Positions 39,262 to 48,494 are shown, numbered from the stretch's first letter. The stretch: DNA of 64,000 bases from Neorhizobium galegae bv. orientalis str. HAMBI 540 (GCF_000731315.1 NZ_HG938354.1:558001-622000), one strand, 5' to 3'. The notes: generated by a model from the letters alone, not told the origin. Numbers and translations: made by a program.

Positions 39262-40242
39262 ATGCGCAGGATACTGACATCGATCGGTCTTGCCTTGCTG
39301 GCGTTCACGGGTGTGAACGCAGCGAGCAGTGCCGGGCTGGCGGCGGAGTGGCCGAAGGACAAGCCGGTCACTCTGGTTCACGCGTTTTCGGCAGGCAGCG
39401 ATTATCTGGCGCGACTGGTGGCCGCGGCGCTGGAAAAGGGCATCGGGCAAACCGTCATTGTCGAAAACAAGCCGGGGGCTGGCGGCGCCATCGGCACGGG
39501 CTATGTGGCCCGCCAGAAGCCGGACGGCTATACGTTGGTCACCGCCTATCCGGGACCGGCGGCCAATTTCACCAACACCATGCCCGGGCTGGCCTATAAG
39601 CCGCTGCAGGATTTCGAGCACATCATCCAGTTTTCGGTCGGCGACATGGTGCTGGTGGCCCGCAAGGATTTTCCGGCCAACACTTTCAGCGAGTTGATCG
39701 CTTATGTGAAGGAGCACCCCTCGCAGGTGAGCGCCGGTAACAACGGCATCGGCTCTTACGGTCACATGATCGAGACCGCGATCATGGATATGGCCGGGAT
39801 CGACATCAAGCTTGTCAGCTACAAGGGCAGCCCGCCGATCGTGACTGACATGCTGTCGGCGAGCCTGGATCTTTCCGTGGACTATCTCGGGGATGCCTAT
39901 ATCAAACACATCGAGGCAGGCACTCTAAAACCGCTCGCCGTGATCTCGGCCAACCGGGTCAAGATACTGCCGAACGTTCCGACCTTGAAGGAGGCGGGGC
40001 TCGATCTGGTTGCCGTGCCGTGGGGAGGCATCATGGCGCCCAAGGGTACGCCCCCGGCGGTCGTCAAGAAGATCAACGATGTGCTCACGGAATATCTGAA
40101 GTCGGACGACGCCATCCGGAAATTTGCCGTTGCGGGCCAGGTCCCGGCGCCGACCACGCCCGAGGAATTCCACAGGATCGTCGTCGATGAAGAAGCACTG
40201 TGGCGGAACATCATCACCAAATACAAGATCCGGAGCGAATAG
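39262..40242 (+). CDS. Bug/TctC-type periplasmic solute-binding protein
   Basis: A 326-residue extracytoplasmic receptor of the tripartite tricarboxylate transporter family. It has a signal peptide (about 1-27, ending A-G-L-A-A) and the family signatures V-E-N-K-P-G-A-G-G-A-I-G and P-D-G-Y-T-L, plus L-P-N-V-P-T-L-K-E-A-G-L near the C-terminus. ATG 39262 is preferred over 39193 because GAGGAG lies just upstream and the signal peptide starts there. It heads an operon with the two membrane subunits further on. The ligand is probably an organic acid, not identifiable from sequence. Confidence 0.9.
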   Translation: MRRILTSIGLALLAFTGVNAASSAGLAAEWPKDKPVTLVHAFSAGSDYLARLVAAALEKGIGQTVIVENKPGAGGAIGTGYVARQKPDGYTLVTAYPGPAANFTNTMPGLAYKPLQDFEHIIQFSVGDMVLVARKDFPANTFSELIAYVKEHPSQVSAGNNGIGSYGHMIETAIMDMAGIDIKLVSYKGSPPIVTDMLSASLDLSVDYLGDAYIKHIEAGTLKPLAVISANRVKILPNVPTLKEAGLDLVAVPWGGIMAPKGTPPAVVKKINDVLTEYLKSDDAIRKFAVAGQVPAPTTPEEFHRIVVDEEALWRNIITKYKIRSE

Positions 40243-40308
40243 TCCTTCGGTCTCTCCGAGACCGAGAGCGGCGGTCGGCAGATTGCAGAAGTCCGGGAGC
40301 CATATCTG

Positions 40309-41142
40309 ATGTCGAGTGATATTCTTGTCCGGTCATATCGGTCCGCCGAACCGCCGCTTGTGGATGCGCATTTTCACATCTATTCAACGGACCTGCCGCT
40401 GGCGCCCGACGCCTGGCACCGACCGCCGGAAGATGCAGGCACCGAGCGGCTGATCAAGCTGCTCGACGACCATGGCGTCTCGCTCGGGGTCGTGGCCGCC
40501 GCCAGCTTGCATGGCGAATACAACGACTACGTTCGTGATGCTTTACGCAGATATCGCCGTCTGCGGGCAACGGCAATCGTCGCTCCGTCTATCGGCATCT
40601 ACGAGCTGGAGCGGATGCGCGACGACGGCTTCGTCGGCATCCGGCTGATGTGGCGAACGCTTGCCGAGGCGCCGGATATCACCTCGCCGGACTATCGCCG
40701 GCTGCTGCGGCGGGTCGCCGATCTCGGCTGGCACGTGCACCTGATCGAACGGGCGGATCGACTGGCGAAGATGATGCAGGAGATCGAGGCAGTGGGCGCG
40801 CGCGTGGTGATCGATCATATGGGCATGCCGGAAGCCGGCAAGGGTGTGGACGACCCCGGATTTCGCCTCGTCCTCAACGCGATCGATCGCGGCAATACCT
40901 GGGTCAAGCTTTCGGCGGGGTATCGGTTCAAGCCGCTCTCGGCCGCCGTGGATTGCGCGCGGGAGCTGGTGAAGCGGACGGGCGGGGAGCGGCTGGTCTG
41001 GGCGAGCGACTGGCCCTTTGCCGCCTACGAAAACAACGTGACCTACGGAGAGACCGTTGCGGCGCTTTCCGAATGGGTGCCTGACCCGGTCACGCGGCGA
41101 CGCATCGGCGGTCGAAATGCCCTCGAACTCTACTTCATGTAA
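40309..41142 (+). CDS. Amidohydrolase-2 family metal-dependent hydrolase
   Basis: A 277-residue TIM-barrel hydrolase. The metal-binding opening V-D-A-H-F-H-I (about 18-24), the strand V-V-I-D-H-M-G-M-P and the catalytic W-A-S-D-W-P near the C-terminus place it with the 2-pyrone-4,6-dicarboxylate hydrolase-like group. Members open lactone rings or decarboxylate. It lies between the receptor and membrane subunits of a TctABC transporter, suggesting that it acts on the imported compound or an early intermediate; the substrate is unknown. Confidence 0.82.
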   Translation: MSSDILVRSYRSAEPPLVDAHFHIYSTDLPLAPDAWHRPPEDAGTERLIKLLDDHGVSLGVVAAASLHGEYNDYVRDALRRYRRLRATAIVAPSIGIYELERMRDDGFVGIRLMWRTLAEAPDITSPDYRRLLRRVADLGWHVHLIERADRLAKMMQEIEAVGARVVIDHMGMPEAGKGVDDPGFRLVLNAIDRGNTWVKLSAGYRFKPLSAAVDCARELVKRTGGERLVWASDWPFAAYENNVTYGETVAALSEWVPDPVTRRRIGGRNALELYFM

Positions 41143-41157
41143 AAGCTGGAACCGGAA

Positions 41158-41655
41158 ATGGATGCACTCGCGGAATTGACTGCCAAGGCCGAAATCCTGT
41201 CCCTCGTCACCGAGTACTGGAAGGATGTCGACACCAATTGGGGTGCCGGTGCACATATGATGTTCACCGAGGATGGCGTGTTCGGGTCAGGCCCTTCCGC
41301 TTTTGTCGGCAGGGAGCAGATAAAGGCGTTTTACGACTGGCGCCGCAGTCGGGGCGAACGTGTTGCGCGCCATCTGATCAATAACCCGATGGTTTCGATC
41401 GAGAGCCGAGATCGGGCGACCATCCGATATATCATGACCATCTATGCGGTCGATGGCTTGCCGATCCTGCCCGTCAACGCGCCAAACAGCATTTCGGACG
41501 TTCTCGAAGTCGTCGTGCGCGATTGGCCGGGTGGTTGGAAGATCCAGTCGAAAGTGTTTACCCATCTGTTCAAGGGGCAGGAGCCGACGACGACGATGCC
41601 GGCAGATCTGCGCAAGGTCCTGTTGCCGGAGGGCAGCCCACGGGCCCAGAGCTAA
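41158..41655 (+). CDS. SnoaL/NTF2-like small protein
   Basis: A 165-residue protein with the alpha+beta cone-fold pattern of SnoaL-like proteins: an N-terminal helix pair (A-E-I-L-S-L-V-T-E-Y-W-K-D-V-D), M-F-T-E-D-G-V-F-G, G-R-E-Q-I-K-A-F-Y-D-W, H-L-I-N-N-P and the final strand W-K-I-Q-S-K-V-F. Such proteins act as isomerases, dehydratases or hydroxylation partners in aromatic and polyketide metabolism. It follows the hydrolase gene by 15 bases. The reaction is not predictable. Confidence 0.75.
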   Translation: MDALAELTAKAEILSLVTEYWKDVDTNWGAGAHMMFTEDGVFGSGPSAFVGREQIKAFYDWRRSRGERVARHLINNPMVSIESRDRATIRYIMTIYAVDGLPILPVNAPNSISDVLEVVVRDWPGGWKIQSKVFTHLFKGQEPTTTMPADLRKVLLPEGSPRAQS

Positions 41656-41699
41656 TTTCCATATCGTACCGATCGAATGCCGTTGAGGAGGAAAACAGC

Positions 41700-42179
41700 A
41701 TGGCCATCGCAACGCGACAGCACCGCTCGCTCAGTCGCCGAAATGTCACTTTCGCCGCCATTTTCGTAGGTTTCAGCGTGGTTGTCGGCATCTACGCTTA
41801 TGAGACGTTGAAGATCGGCACGGCGGCCCAGATGGGGGCCGGGTTCTTTCCCGTCATGCTCTCGATCGTACTCGGGTTCCTGTCCCTGGCCGTGGCTTTC
41901 ACGCCGATCCCTGCGGGCGCCCAGCCATTGCGGTTCGCCCCGGTCAAAGCGTCCATTCTGATTATGGGGTCTCCCCTGGTCTTTGCAGCGTCCATCCAGT
42001 CGCTGGGTCTGGTAGCTGCGGTGGCGTTGACGATCTTCTTTTCCAGTTTTGCCAGCCGGTTTGCCACCCTGCGCCAATCCGTTTTGCTGTCCGTCGGTTT
42101 CACCGTCTTTTGCGTGGCGGTGTTCCATTATCTCCTGAACCTGCCAATCGCCCTCTGGGGCGACATCATCACGGGTTAG
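41700..42179 (+). CDS. TctB-family small membrane subunit
   Basis: A 159-residue inner-membrane protein with four hydrophobic segments, the small permease subunit of a tripartite tricarboxylate transporter. The family-like phrase I-G-T-A-A-Q-M-G-A-G-F-F-P follows the first helix. ATG 41700 is chosen because GAGGAGGAAA lies just upstream; the longer frame begins inside the SnoaL-like gene. It is followed six bases later by the large subunit. Confidence 0.88.
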   Translation: MAIATRQHRSLSRRNVTFAAIFVGFSVVVGIYAYETLKIGTAAQMGAGFFPVMLSIVLGFLSLAVAFTPIPAGAQPLRFAPVKASILIMGSPLVFAASIQSLGLVAAVALTIFFSSFASRFATLRQSVLLSVGFTVFCVAVFHYLLNLPIALWGDIITG

Positions 42180-42185
42180 AACGCC

Positions 42186-43697
42186 ATGGATATCTTTGCC
42201 AATCTCGCGCTCGGCTTCGGGGCGGTTCTTGAACCTTCCAACCTGATGTTCTGCTTCATCGGCTGCCTGCTCGGCACGGCCGTAGGTGTGCTGCCGGGCA
42301 TCGGTCCACTCGGGACGATCGCCATCCTGCTGCCGGTGACGTTCGGCTTTGCGCCGGAGGCCTCGATGATCATGCTGGCGGGCATCTATTACGGTGCTCA
42401 GTATGGCGGCTCCACCACCGCGATCCTCATCAACCTGCCTGGCGAGGCGACATCGGCGGTGACTGCCATCGACGGCTACCAGATGGCGCGCCAGGGCAGG
42501 GCAGGGGCGGCACTCGCCATCGCCGCACTCGGCTCGTTCTTCGCCGGCTGCGTCGCGACGCTGGTTATCGCGCTGTTTGCGCTACCGTTGACCTCGCTTG
42601 CCCTCAGCTTCGGTCCGTCGGACTATTTTGCGCTGATGGTGCTCGGGGTCGTGGCCTCGATCGCGCTGGCGCACGGTTCGGTACTGAAGGGACTTGTCAT
42701 GATCGTGCTGGGCCTGCTGCTCGGCTGCGTCGGGACCGATGTCTATACGGGCAGCATGCGCCTGACGCTCGGCACGCTTGACCTCGCCGATGGCATTCCG
42801 ATCATCGCCTTCGGTTCCGGCGTTTATGCGATCGCCGAAATCCTGCGCGGTCTTGAGGATGAAAAGGAGCAGGAGCGGGATGTGCTGACGACGCGCGTCA
42901 CCGGCCTCATGCCCACCTGGGCGGATATCAAGGAGTCAGCCTGGCCTATCCTGCGGGGAACGGGGCTCGGTTGCATTCTCGGAATCCTGCCGGGTGGTGG
43001 CGCGATGCTGTCGTCCTTCACGTCTTATGCGCTGGAAAAGAAGATTTCCCGCCATCCCGAACGGTTCGGCCACGGTGCGATTGCCGGTGTTGCCGGTCCG
43101 GAATCGGCCAACAATGCCGGCGCCCAGAGCTCGTTCATCCCCATGCTGACGCTCGGTATCCCCTCGAACGCGATCATGGCGCTGATGATCGGCGCGCTGA
43201 TGCTGCAAGGCGTGGCGCCAGGCCCCAATCTCGTCAACGAGAAGCCGGTTCTGTTCTGGGGCGTGATCGTCTCGATGTGGATCGGCAATCTGATGCTGGT
43301 GATCCTCAACCTGCCGCTTGTCGGCCTGTGGGTAAAGCTGCTCTCGGTGCGCAACCATTACCTTTTCCCGGCGATCATCGGGTTCTCGGCGATTGGCGTC
43401 TACAGCGTCGGCAACAATCCGTTCGATCTGGTCGTGATGGCGGTTTTCGGAGTGGTCGGCTACGGCCTTACCAAGCTCGATTGCGAACCCGCACCCCTGC
43501 TGCTGGGCTTTGTGCTCGGGCCGATGCTGGAAGAATATCTGCGGCGTGCCATGCTGCTGGCGGACGGCAATCCGCTGGTGTTTTTCCAACGGCCGCTCAC
43601 CGCCGGCCTGCTGCTTGTCGCGGCAGTGACACTTTTTGCGGTGCTGTTTCCGGCGATCCGCAACCGCCGCAAGGTCGTTTTTGCGGAAGAGGATTGA
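42186..43697 (+). CDS. TctA-family large membrane subunit
   Basis: A 503-residue permease with about 11-12 transmembrane helices. The TctA signatures G-V-L-P-G-I-G-P-L-G (about 30-40) and Y-Y-G-A-Q-Y-G-G-S-T-T-A-I-L-I-N-L-P-G-E (about 65-85) are both clear, and the second repeat carries L-G-I-L-P-G-G-G-A and L-G-I-P-S-N-A. It works with the TctB and Bug proteins encoded upstream to import an organic acid using an ion gradient. It is the last gene of this transcription unit. Confidence 0.94.
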   Translation: MDIFANLALGFGAVLEPSNLMFCFIGCLLGTAVGVLPGIGPLGTIAILLPVTFGFAPEASMIMLAGIYYGAQYGGSTTAILINLPGEATSAVTAIDGYQMARQGRAGAALAIAALGSFFAGCVATLVIALFALPLTSLALSFGPSDYFALMVLGVVASIALAHGSVLKGLVMIVLGLLLGCVGTDVYTGSMRLTLGTLDLADGIPIIAFGSGVYAIAEILRGLEDEKEQERDVLTTRVTGLMPTWADIKESAWPILRGTGLGCILGILPGGGAMLSSFTSYALEKKISRHPERFGHGAIAGVAGPESANNAGAQSSFIPMLTLGIPSNAIMALMIGALMLQGVAPGPNLVNEKPVLFWGVIVSMWIGNLMLVILNLPLVGLWVKLLSVRNHYLFPAIIGFSAIGVYSVGNNPFDLVVMAVFGVVGYGLTKLDCEPAPLLLGFVLGPMLEEYLRRAMLLADGNPLVFFQRPLTAGLLLVAAVTLFAVLFPAIRNRRKVVFAEED

Positions 43698-43751
43698 GAG
43701 CTTCTCCATCGTTGCCGGCAGGATTTTACCACGCGTTATGGCGCGATCGTG

Positions 43752-43767
43752 TTTCATGTTGTGAAAT
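43752..43767. promoter_or_regulatory. IclR-type palindrome, site 2 (MFS gene)
   Basis: TTTCA-TGTTG-TGAAAT: the left half-site lacks only the first A of ATTTCA (GTTTCA). It lies about 160 bases upstream of the MFS gene start. Confidence 0.6.
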
Positions 43768-43924
43768 CGCCACGCGGCGCAGGTGGACCCCTCGACGGTC
43801 CGGGTTCTAACTCGTCGGAATCCGGCAAACAGCCGGGCAATGTTTACCGTCCATCAACCCACCCCGATATTCACAGGTGAAACTTGCAATATCTGCTGAG
43901 TTTCCATTTTTTCCGGCTGTGCAG

Positions 43925-45148
43925 ATGAGCGCTGCCAAGGTCGGGCGCTACAACCCTCTGCTTGCCCTGAAGGACCCGCATTACCGCCGCTTTGCCATCG
44001 GAAGCATCGTCTCCGTCCTCGGCATGTGGATGCAGAAGATCGGCGTCGCCTGGCTGGCATGGGAGCTCACCAAGTCGCCATTCTGGCTCGGGTTGATTGC
44101 CGCCGCCGACATGCTGCCGTCGATCTTCCTCAGCAGCTTTGCCGGCTCGCTCGCCGACGCGCATGACAAGATCAAGGTGTTGCGTTCGGCGCAATCGGTC
44201 GCCATCCTGCAATCCGTGGCGCTGGCCCTGCTCTCCTGGCTGGGGCTCACCACCGTCGAGGTGCTGCTCGGGCTCACCCTGATCCTGGGAATTTCCAGCA
44301 GTCTGGAACAGCCGGCGCGGTTGTCGCTCATCCGCGAAATCGTGCCTGCGGACTACCTGCATGCGGCAGTGGCGGTCAATGCGCTGAGTTTCAACCTCGC
44401 CCGGTTCGTTGGCCCGATCATCGCCGGGCTGCTGATCAGCAAAGTCAATGTCGGCACTACCTTCGCAGCGAGCGCCGTGGCAATCGCCTTCTTCTCTTAT
44501 GCACTGGCTATGATCCGGGTCCAGAAGGGCGTCGATCGACCCTCAGACATTGTTCAGCGATCGGGCACCGCCGATGGCTTTCGCTATGTGCGTCGCCACA
44601 AAAGCCTCTCGGCGACGTTGGGGCTGCTGGGGATGACCGGGATCAGCGTCAACGGGATCTTGCAGATGCTTCCGGCCATCTCCGATGCCCTGTTCGCGAA
44701 AGGCATAGACGGGTTCGTGGGGCTGATGGCGGCTTCTGCGTTCGGCTCGGTGGTCTCGGGCACGATAACCCTTTCACGGCCGCCGAGTGCGCGGGGCCCG
44801 CTCGGTATCGCGTTTGCCGCGATTTGCGCCACCGCCGCCCTTGCCGTGCTCGCGTTGACGCCGAGCTTTCACCTCGCGCTGATTGCGATCTTCTGCATGT
44901 CGTTTGCCAACATGTATGCGGGGATCGCCGGACAGGCCCTGTTGCAGCTGGAGAGTGAGCCAGGCAAGCTTGGCCGCGTGATGGGAATCTACAGCATGAT
45001 CATCCGTGGCGGTCCCGCAGTCGGTAGTTTTGTCATCGGAACTGCGGCGACGTTTGTCGGCATGGTCATTCCCATCGTCGGTGTCGCCGCAGTTGCTGCC
45101 TGTTATTCCGGCGCCATCGCGCTGGCCTTCCGCCGGCCGCAATCGTGA
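43925..45148 (+). CDS. MFS transporter (EntS/MFS_3-like)
   Basis: A 407-residue major facilitator with about 12 membrane segments. The segment R-F-A-I-G-S-I-V-S-V-L-G-M-W-M-Q-K-I-G near the N-terminus and S-L-A-D-A-H-D-K-I-K-V-L in the first cytoplasmic loop resemble the MFS_3 exporter group. The start is uncertain: ATG 43925 is used here, but GTG 43877 would add 16 residues. It stands between the transporter operon and the regulator gene, with its own copy of the palindrome, so it may export a pathway intermediate or take up a related substrate. Confidence 0.82.
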   Translation: MSAAKVGRYNPLLALKDPHYRRFAIGSIVSVLGMWMQKIGVAWLAWELTKSPFWLGLIAAADMLPSIFLSSFAGSLADAHDKIKVLRSAQSVAILQSVALALLSWLGLTTVEVLLGLTLILGISSSLEQPARLSLIREIVPADYLHAAVAVNALSFNLARFVGPIIAGLLISKVNVGTTFAASAVAIAFFSYALAMIRVQKGVDRPSDIVQRSGTADGFRYVRRHKSLSATLGLLGMTGISVNGILQMLPAISDALFAKGIDGFVGLMAASAFGSVVSGTITLSRPPSARGPLGIAFAAICATAALAVLALTPSFHLALIAIFCMSFANMYAGIAGQALLQLESEPGKLGRVMGIYSMIIRGGPAVGSFVIGTAATFVGMVIPIVGVAAVAACYSGAIALAFRRPQS

Positions 45149-45151
45149 CCG

Positions 45152-45178
45152 TTTTCATTTCATCTGCTGAAATGAAAA
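45152..45178. promoter_or_regulatory. IclR-type palindrome, site 3 (regulator gene)
   Basis: An 11-bp perfect inverted repeat TTTTCATTTCA / TGAAATGAAAA around TCTGC, containing ATTTCA-N5-TGAAAT exactly. It lies three bases after the MFS stop and about 95 bases before the iclR-like start. It could also act as a terminator hairpin for the MFS gene because A/T runs flank it; both roles are possible. Confidence 0.65.
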
Positions 45179-45273
45179 AAGAAGCCTCTGGCCTCATCGC
45201 CCGGCGGGGACTACCGTCTGTTTAGGCGTTGGTTGGGAGACCGGTGCAGAGGGAATTCTGGGAGGAGTTCTGA

Positions 45274-46158
45274 ATGTTGGATAGCGAGCTTAAGGAGAGA
45301 CCGGCCAGATCTCCGCAGCTGCCGAAATATAACGATCTTCATTGCAGGGCTAACTCATTGCGTGGCAGCGTCGACGAACACAAGGCGTCCTATGCCCCCG
45401 TCGAATCCGCACGCCGGGTTCTCTTGCTGCTGCAGGCGCTCAATGCCCAGCGTATCGCCACCATCGGTTCGCTGCATCAGGTAACGGGCCTTTCCAAGTC
45501 GACGATCGTCAGAATGCTCGAGACCTTGATCAGCGAAGGTTACGTCGTCCGCGACAATTTCGTCGGCGGCTATAGCGTCACCTCCAAGGTCGTCTCGCTT
45601 GCTTCCGGGTTCAGCGGCGCGCCGTTGCTGATCGAGGCGGCGCGGTCGCGGGCGGTGGCGTTGACCAATGATATCAAGTGGCCCGTGAGCCTCGGAACGC
45701 TGCGCGACGGCCACATCCTGGTCAGTTTTACCACGGCGCCGATCAGTCCCTGGTCCTATCCGTTTCCCGTGCTGCACCGGTTCCTGGATCTGGAATTGAC
45801 CGCGATGGGTCAGTGTTACCTGGCGTTCTGCGATGACGAGGAGCGTGCGCTGCTTTTGAACGCACTGACCCAGCAGCGCCGCGGGCAGGGCAAGCCGTTC
45901 GATGCTGCACGGGTGCTCAGGGATCTCAGGGTAACCCGCAAGCGCGGTTATGCCCGTGTCGGCGGGCCGCGGCGGGTTTTCGATTTCGTCGCCGTCCCGA
46001 TCCTCGACGGTCAGCGTTGCTCTGCCTGTATGGGGGTCGGCTTTTACCGTACCGCGGTTGCGTCCGATCGCATCGTGGAGAGCGTAATCCAGCCCATGCT
46101 CGAGACCGCATCCGCCATAAAAGTGGATATGCGCAACCTCAACAGCTCCGGTTACTGA
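45274..46158 (+). CDS. IclR-family transcriptional regulator
   Basis: A 294-residue regulator. The winged helix-turn-helix (about 43-100) contains I-G-S-L-H-Q-V-T-G-L-S-K-S-T-I-V-R-M-L, and the C-terminal ligand-binding domain carries the IclR-type R-x-x-G-Y-A-R-V and A-V-P-I-L-D-G segments. It has a 40-residue N-terminal extension. GGGAGGAG lies just before ATG 45274. It most likely senses the substrate or an intermediate of the surrounding catabolic genes and binds the ATTTCA-N5-TGAAAT palindromes found here (inference). Confidence 0.92.
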   Translation: MLDSELKERPARSPQLPKYNDLHCRANSLRGSVDEHKASYAPVESARRVLLLLQALNAQRIATIGSLHQVTGLSKSTIVRMLETLISEGYVVRDNFVGGYSVTSKVVSLASGFSGAPLLIEAARSRAVALTNDIKWPVSLGTLRDGHILVSFTTAPISPWSYPFPVLHRFLDLELTAMGQCYLAFCDDEERALLLNALTQQRRGQGKPFDAARVLRDLRVTRKRGYARVGGPRRVFDFVAVPILDGQRCSACMGVGFYRTAVASDRIVESVIQPMLETASAIKVDMRNLNSSGY

Positions 46159-46244
46159 GCCACAATCAACACTGATCCGCTGGGCGTGCTCGATCGGGGC
46201 AGGCCTTGCTATGTCCAATCGCGACCAACCCAAAGAGGGATCCA

Positions 46245-47126
46245 ATGAAGCGTAAGGTTGTGCTGACATGTGCTGTCACGGGCGGCAGTGCCTTATCCCG
46301 GAACAGCCAATATGTACCGATTACGCCTGAGCAGATCGCCAATGAGGCGATTGCAGCCGCAAGGGCCGGTGCGGCCTCGGTGCATATCCACGTCCGCGAT
46401 CCGCAGACCGGCGCCCCTTCCATGAAGTTCGAACTTTATGAGGAGGTGATGCAGCGTATCCGCCACCCCGGGGTGGACGTGATCGTCAATCTGACCGCCG
46501 GTCCGGGCGCTGGTTACGCGCCGACTCTGGACGAGACTGCAGTGCCGCCTGTCTTGTCTCCGAGCGCTCGCACCGACCATGTCTCGCGCCTGCGCCCCGA
46601 TATCTGCACGCTGGATGTGGCGACCATGAATTTCGGCGACCGAGCGATCGTCAACACGCCGCCGCATCTGATCGCCATGGCGAAATCCATCCAGGTGGCC
46701 GGTGTAAAACCGGAGCTTGAAGTTTTCGATATCGGCCATGTGGGCGTCGCGGTGCGGTTGCTCGAAGCCGGGCACCTGCCGCAACCGCCATTCTTCCAGT
46801 TCTGCCTTGGTATTCCGGGCGGAGCTCCGGCGACGACCGAGGCGATGCTTCTGATGCGCTCGCTGATGCCGCCGGGCGCTATCTGGTCTGCCTTCGGCAT
46901 TTCCCGCTTTCAGATGCCCATGGTCGCCCAGTCGGTCATCCTCGGCGGCCATTGCCGCGTCGGGTTGGAAGACAACCTTTACCTGGAACACGGTGTTCTG
47001 TCCGAAGGCAATGCGCCGCTGGTCAAACGCGCGGTGGAGATCATCAGGGCACTTGGGGCAGAGCCCGCGACACCGGCGGAAGCCCGCGAGATTCTGTCGC
47101 TCGAAGCGGCAAGGATGGCCGCCTGA
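46245..47126 (+). CDS. BKACE-family beta-keto acid cleavage enzyme
   Basis: A 293-residue protein of the 3-keto-5-aminohexanoate cleavage (DUF849) family, zinc enzymes that split beta-keto acids with acetyl-CoA to give acetoacetate and a CoA ester. The metal ligands H47-x-H49 (S-V-H-I-H-V-R-D) and the diagnostic G-G-H-C-R-V-G-L-E-D-N near residue 231 are present. The product CoA ester fits the adjacent thioesterase gene, which overlaps at TGATG. ATG 46245 has AAAGAGGGA upstream. Confidence 0.92.
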   Translation: MKRKVVLTCAVTGGSALSRNSQYVPITPEQIANEAIAAARAGAASVHIHVRDPQTGAPSMKFELYEEVMQRIRHPGVDVIVNLTAGPGAGYAPTLDETAVPPVLSPSARTDHVSRLRPDICTLDVATMNFGDRAIVNTPPHLIAMAKSIQVAGVKPELEVFDIGHVGVAVRLLEAGHLPQPPFFQFCLGIPGGAPATTEAMLLMRSLMPPGAIWSAFGISRFQMPMVAQSVILGGHCRVGLEDNLYLEHGVLSEGNAPLVKRAVEIIRALGAEPATPAEAREILSLEAARMAA

Positions 47127-47590
47127 TGGATGGTCTCGACCCGGTTTCCGAGACCGTCTTCGATCCTGCTGCGGCAGGTTGGACGAAGCGCCGGTCCAAC
47201 CCTTTCTCCGATGTGGTCGGGCCGTTCTGGCAGAAGCAGGAGGATGGCCAGGTCCTCTTCGGGCTACTCTGCACGCCGCAGACGCTGAACAATGCGCGCG
47301 TGATGCATGGAGGCGCGCTCGCGACCTTCTGCGATCAGGCATTGGGCGGCACGCTCCATGAGACCTTGTCGCGCGGTCAAGACCCCGATGCGCCGCCGGT
47401 GCGGTCCGTCACGGTCCAGCTCAACGTCCAGTTTCTCGCGGCCGTGCGGCCGTTCGATTTTGTGATCGCCCGCTGTCGTGTCACCCGAAAAACGCGCACG
47501 CTGGTGTTCCTGGACGGGTTTGTGGAAGTGGGCAACGAGGCTGTCGCATCGCTGCAGGCGGTGTTCAAGCTGGTCAAGCCGGCCGTCTGA
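47126..47590 (+). CDS. PaaI-type hotdog-fold thioesterase
   Basis: A 154-residue single-hotdog protein. The segment A-R-V-M-H-G-G-A-L-A-T-F-C-D-Q-A-L-G-G matches the catalytic H-G-G-x-x-x-x-x-x-D pattern of PaaI-like acyl-CoA thioesterases, and S-V-T-V-Q-L-N-V-Q-F-L-A-A-V supports the fold. ATG 47126 overlaps the BKACE stop (TGATG), so the two are coupled; it probably hydrolyses the CoA ester made by BKACE. Confidence 0.85.
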   Translation: MDGLDPVSETVFDPAAAGWTKRRSNPFSDVVGPFWQKQEDGQVLFGLLCTPQTLNNARVMHGGALATFCDQALGGTLHETLSRGQDPDAPPVRSVTVQLNVQFLAAVRPFDFVIARCRVTRKTRTLVFLDGFVEVGNEAVASLQAVFKLVKPAV

Positions 47591-47608
47591 ACGGGCCTGT
47601 CGGATTGT

Positions 47609-47625
47609 ATTTCAGTCATTGAAAT
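47609..47625. promoter_or_regulatory. IclR-type palindrome, site 4 (aldolase operon)
   Basis: ATTTCA-GTCAT-TGAAAT, a perfect copy of the shared palindrome, lying about 80 bases upstream of the aldolase start and just after the thioesterase gene. It suggests that the aldolase gene starts a separate promoter. Confidence 0.65.
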
Positions 47626-47703
47626 GTCCCCACGCCGACCCTCGCCGAATGCCGCCAAACGCCGCAGAGTCACAGAAACAAAGCGGCCTCGGGGAGGAAA
47701 AGC

Positions 47704-48471
47704 ATGCCACGGACGGAGTTTACGGCGCGTTTGAAGGCGTCTCAGCAACTGCTCGGCACATTCGTCAAGACGCCCACCAGCCATGCCTCGGAAATCCTCG
47801 GCGGCGCGGGGTTCGATTTCGTGGTCATTGACGAAGAACACGCGCCGATCGATCGTTTCACGACCGACCAGATCCTGCTGGGATGCCGGGCGAACGATAT
47901 CGCCGGCCTCGTCCGGGTGCCCTCGTCGGCTCCGAGCGCCATCCAGTCGGTGCTCGATTGCGGCGCCAGCGGCGTGCTGGTCCCGCATGTAGCCTCGGTC
48001 GAGGTCGCGCGCGCCGCGGTGGCCGCCAGCCGATATCACGGCGGCGCCCGCGGGTTTTCCAATTCGCCGCGCGCCGGCGGTTACGGCGCGACCGGCATGT
48101 GGGCGCATATCGAGGCGCAGGACCGCGATATCGCCGTGCTGGCGATGATCGAGGATCGCGAGGCGATCGATGTCATCGAGGACATCGTGGCCGTCGACGG
48201 GCTCGACGGGATCTTCATCGGCCGCGGTGACCTGACGGTTTCGCTCGGCGCCAGGTCGGCGAGCGAACCGGTGGTCAAGGATGCTGTTGCGCGCATCATG
48301 GCCGCCGCCCGCAATGCCGGCAAACCCATCTGCATCATGGTCGGCTCGGTGGATGAGGTCGCGCCGTTCCGGGCGGAGGGGGCGAGTGCCTTCATCGTTT
48401 CCTCCGACCAGGCTCTTTTGCGCGCCAGCGCCAACCGGATCCGCGCCGAATTCAGCGCGGCCGTCAACTGA
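47704..48471 (+). CDS. HpcH/HpaI-family class II aldolase
   Basis: A 255-residue metal-dependent aldolase/citrate-lyase-type TIM barrel. Conserved elements are V-V-I-D-E-E-H-A-P (about 41-49), G-A-S-G-V-L-V-P-H-V, A-M-I-E-D-R-E-A-I-D with the metal-binding Glu, and I-F-I-G-R-G-D-L-T. Members cleave 2-keto-3-hydroxy acids to pyruvate and an aldehyde. GGAGG lies a few bases before ATG 47704. It heads a three-gene unit with the cupin-like and DUF6282 genes. Confidence 0.9.
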   Translation: MPRTEFTARLKASQQLLGTFVKTPTSHASEILGGAGFDFVVIDEEHAPIDRFTTDQILLGCRANDIAGLVRVPSSAPSAIQSVLDCGASGVLVPHVASVEVARAAVAASRYHGGARGFSNSPRAGGYGATGMWAHIEAQDRDIAVLAMIEDREAIDVIEDIVAVDGLDGIFIGRGDLTVSLGARSASEPVVKDAVARIMAAARNAGKPICIMVGSVDEVAPFRAEGASAFIVSSDQALLRASANRIRAEFSAAVN

Positions 48472-48494
48472 AACGATCACGTCAGGATTTGGAC

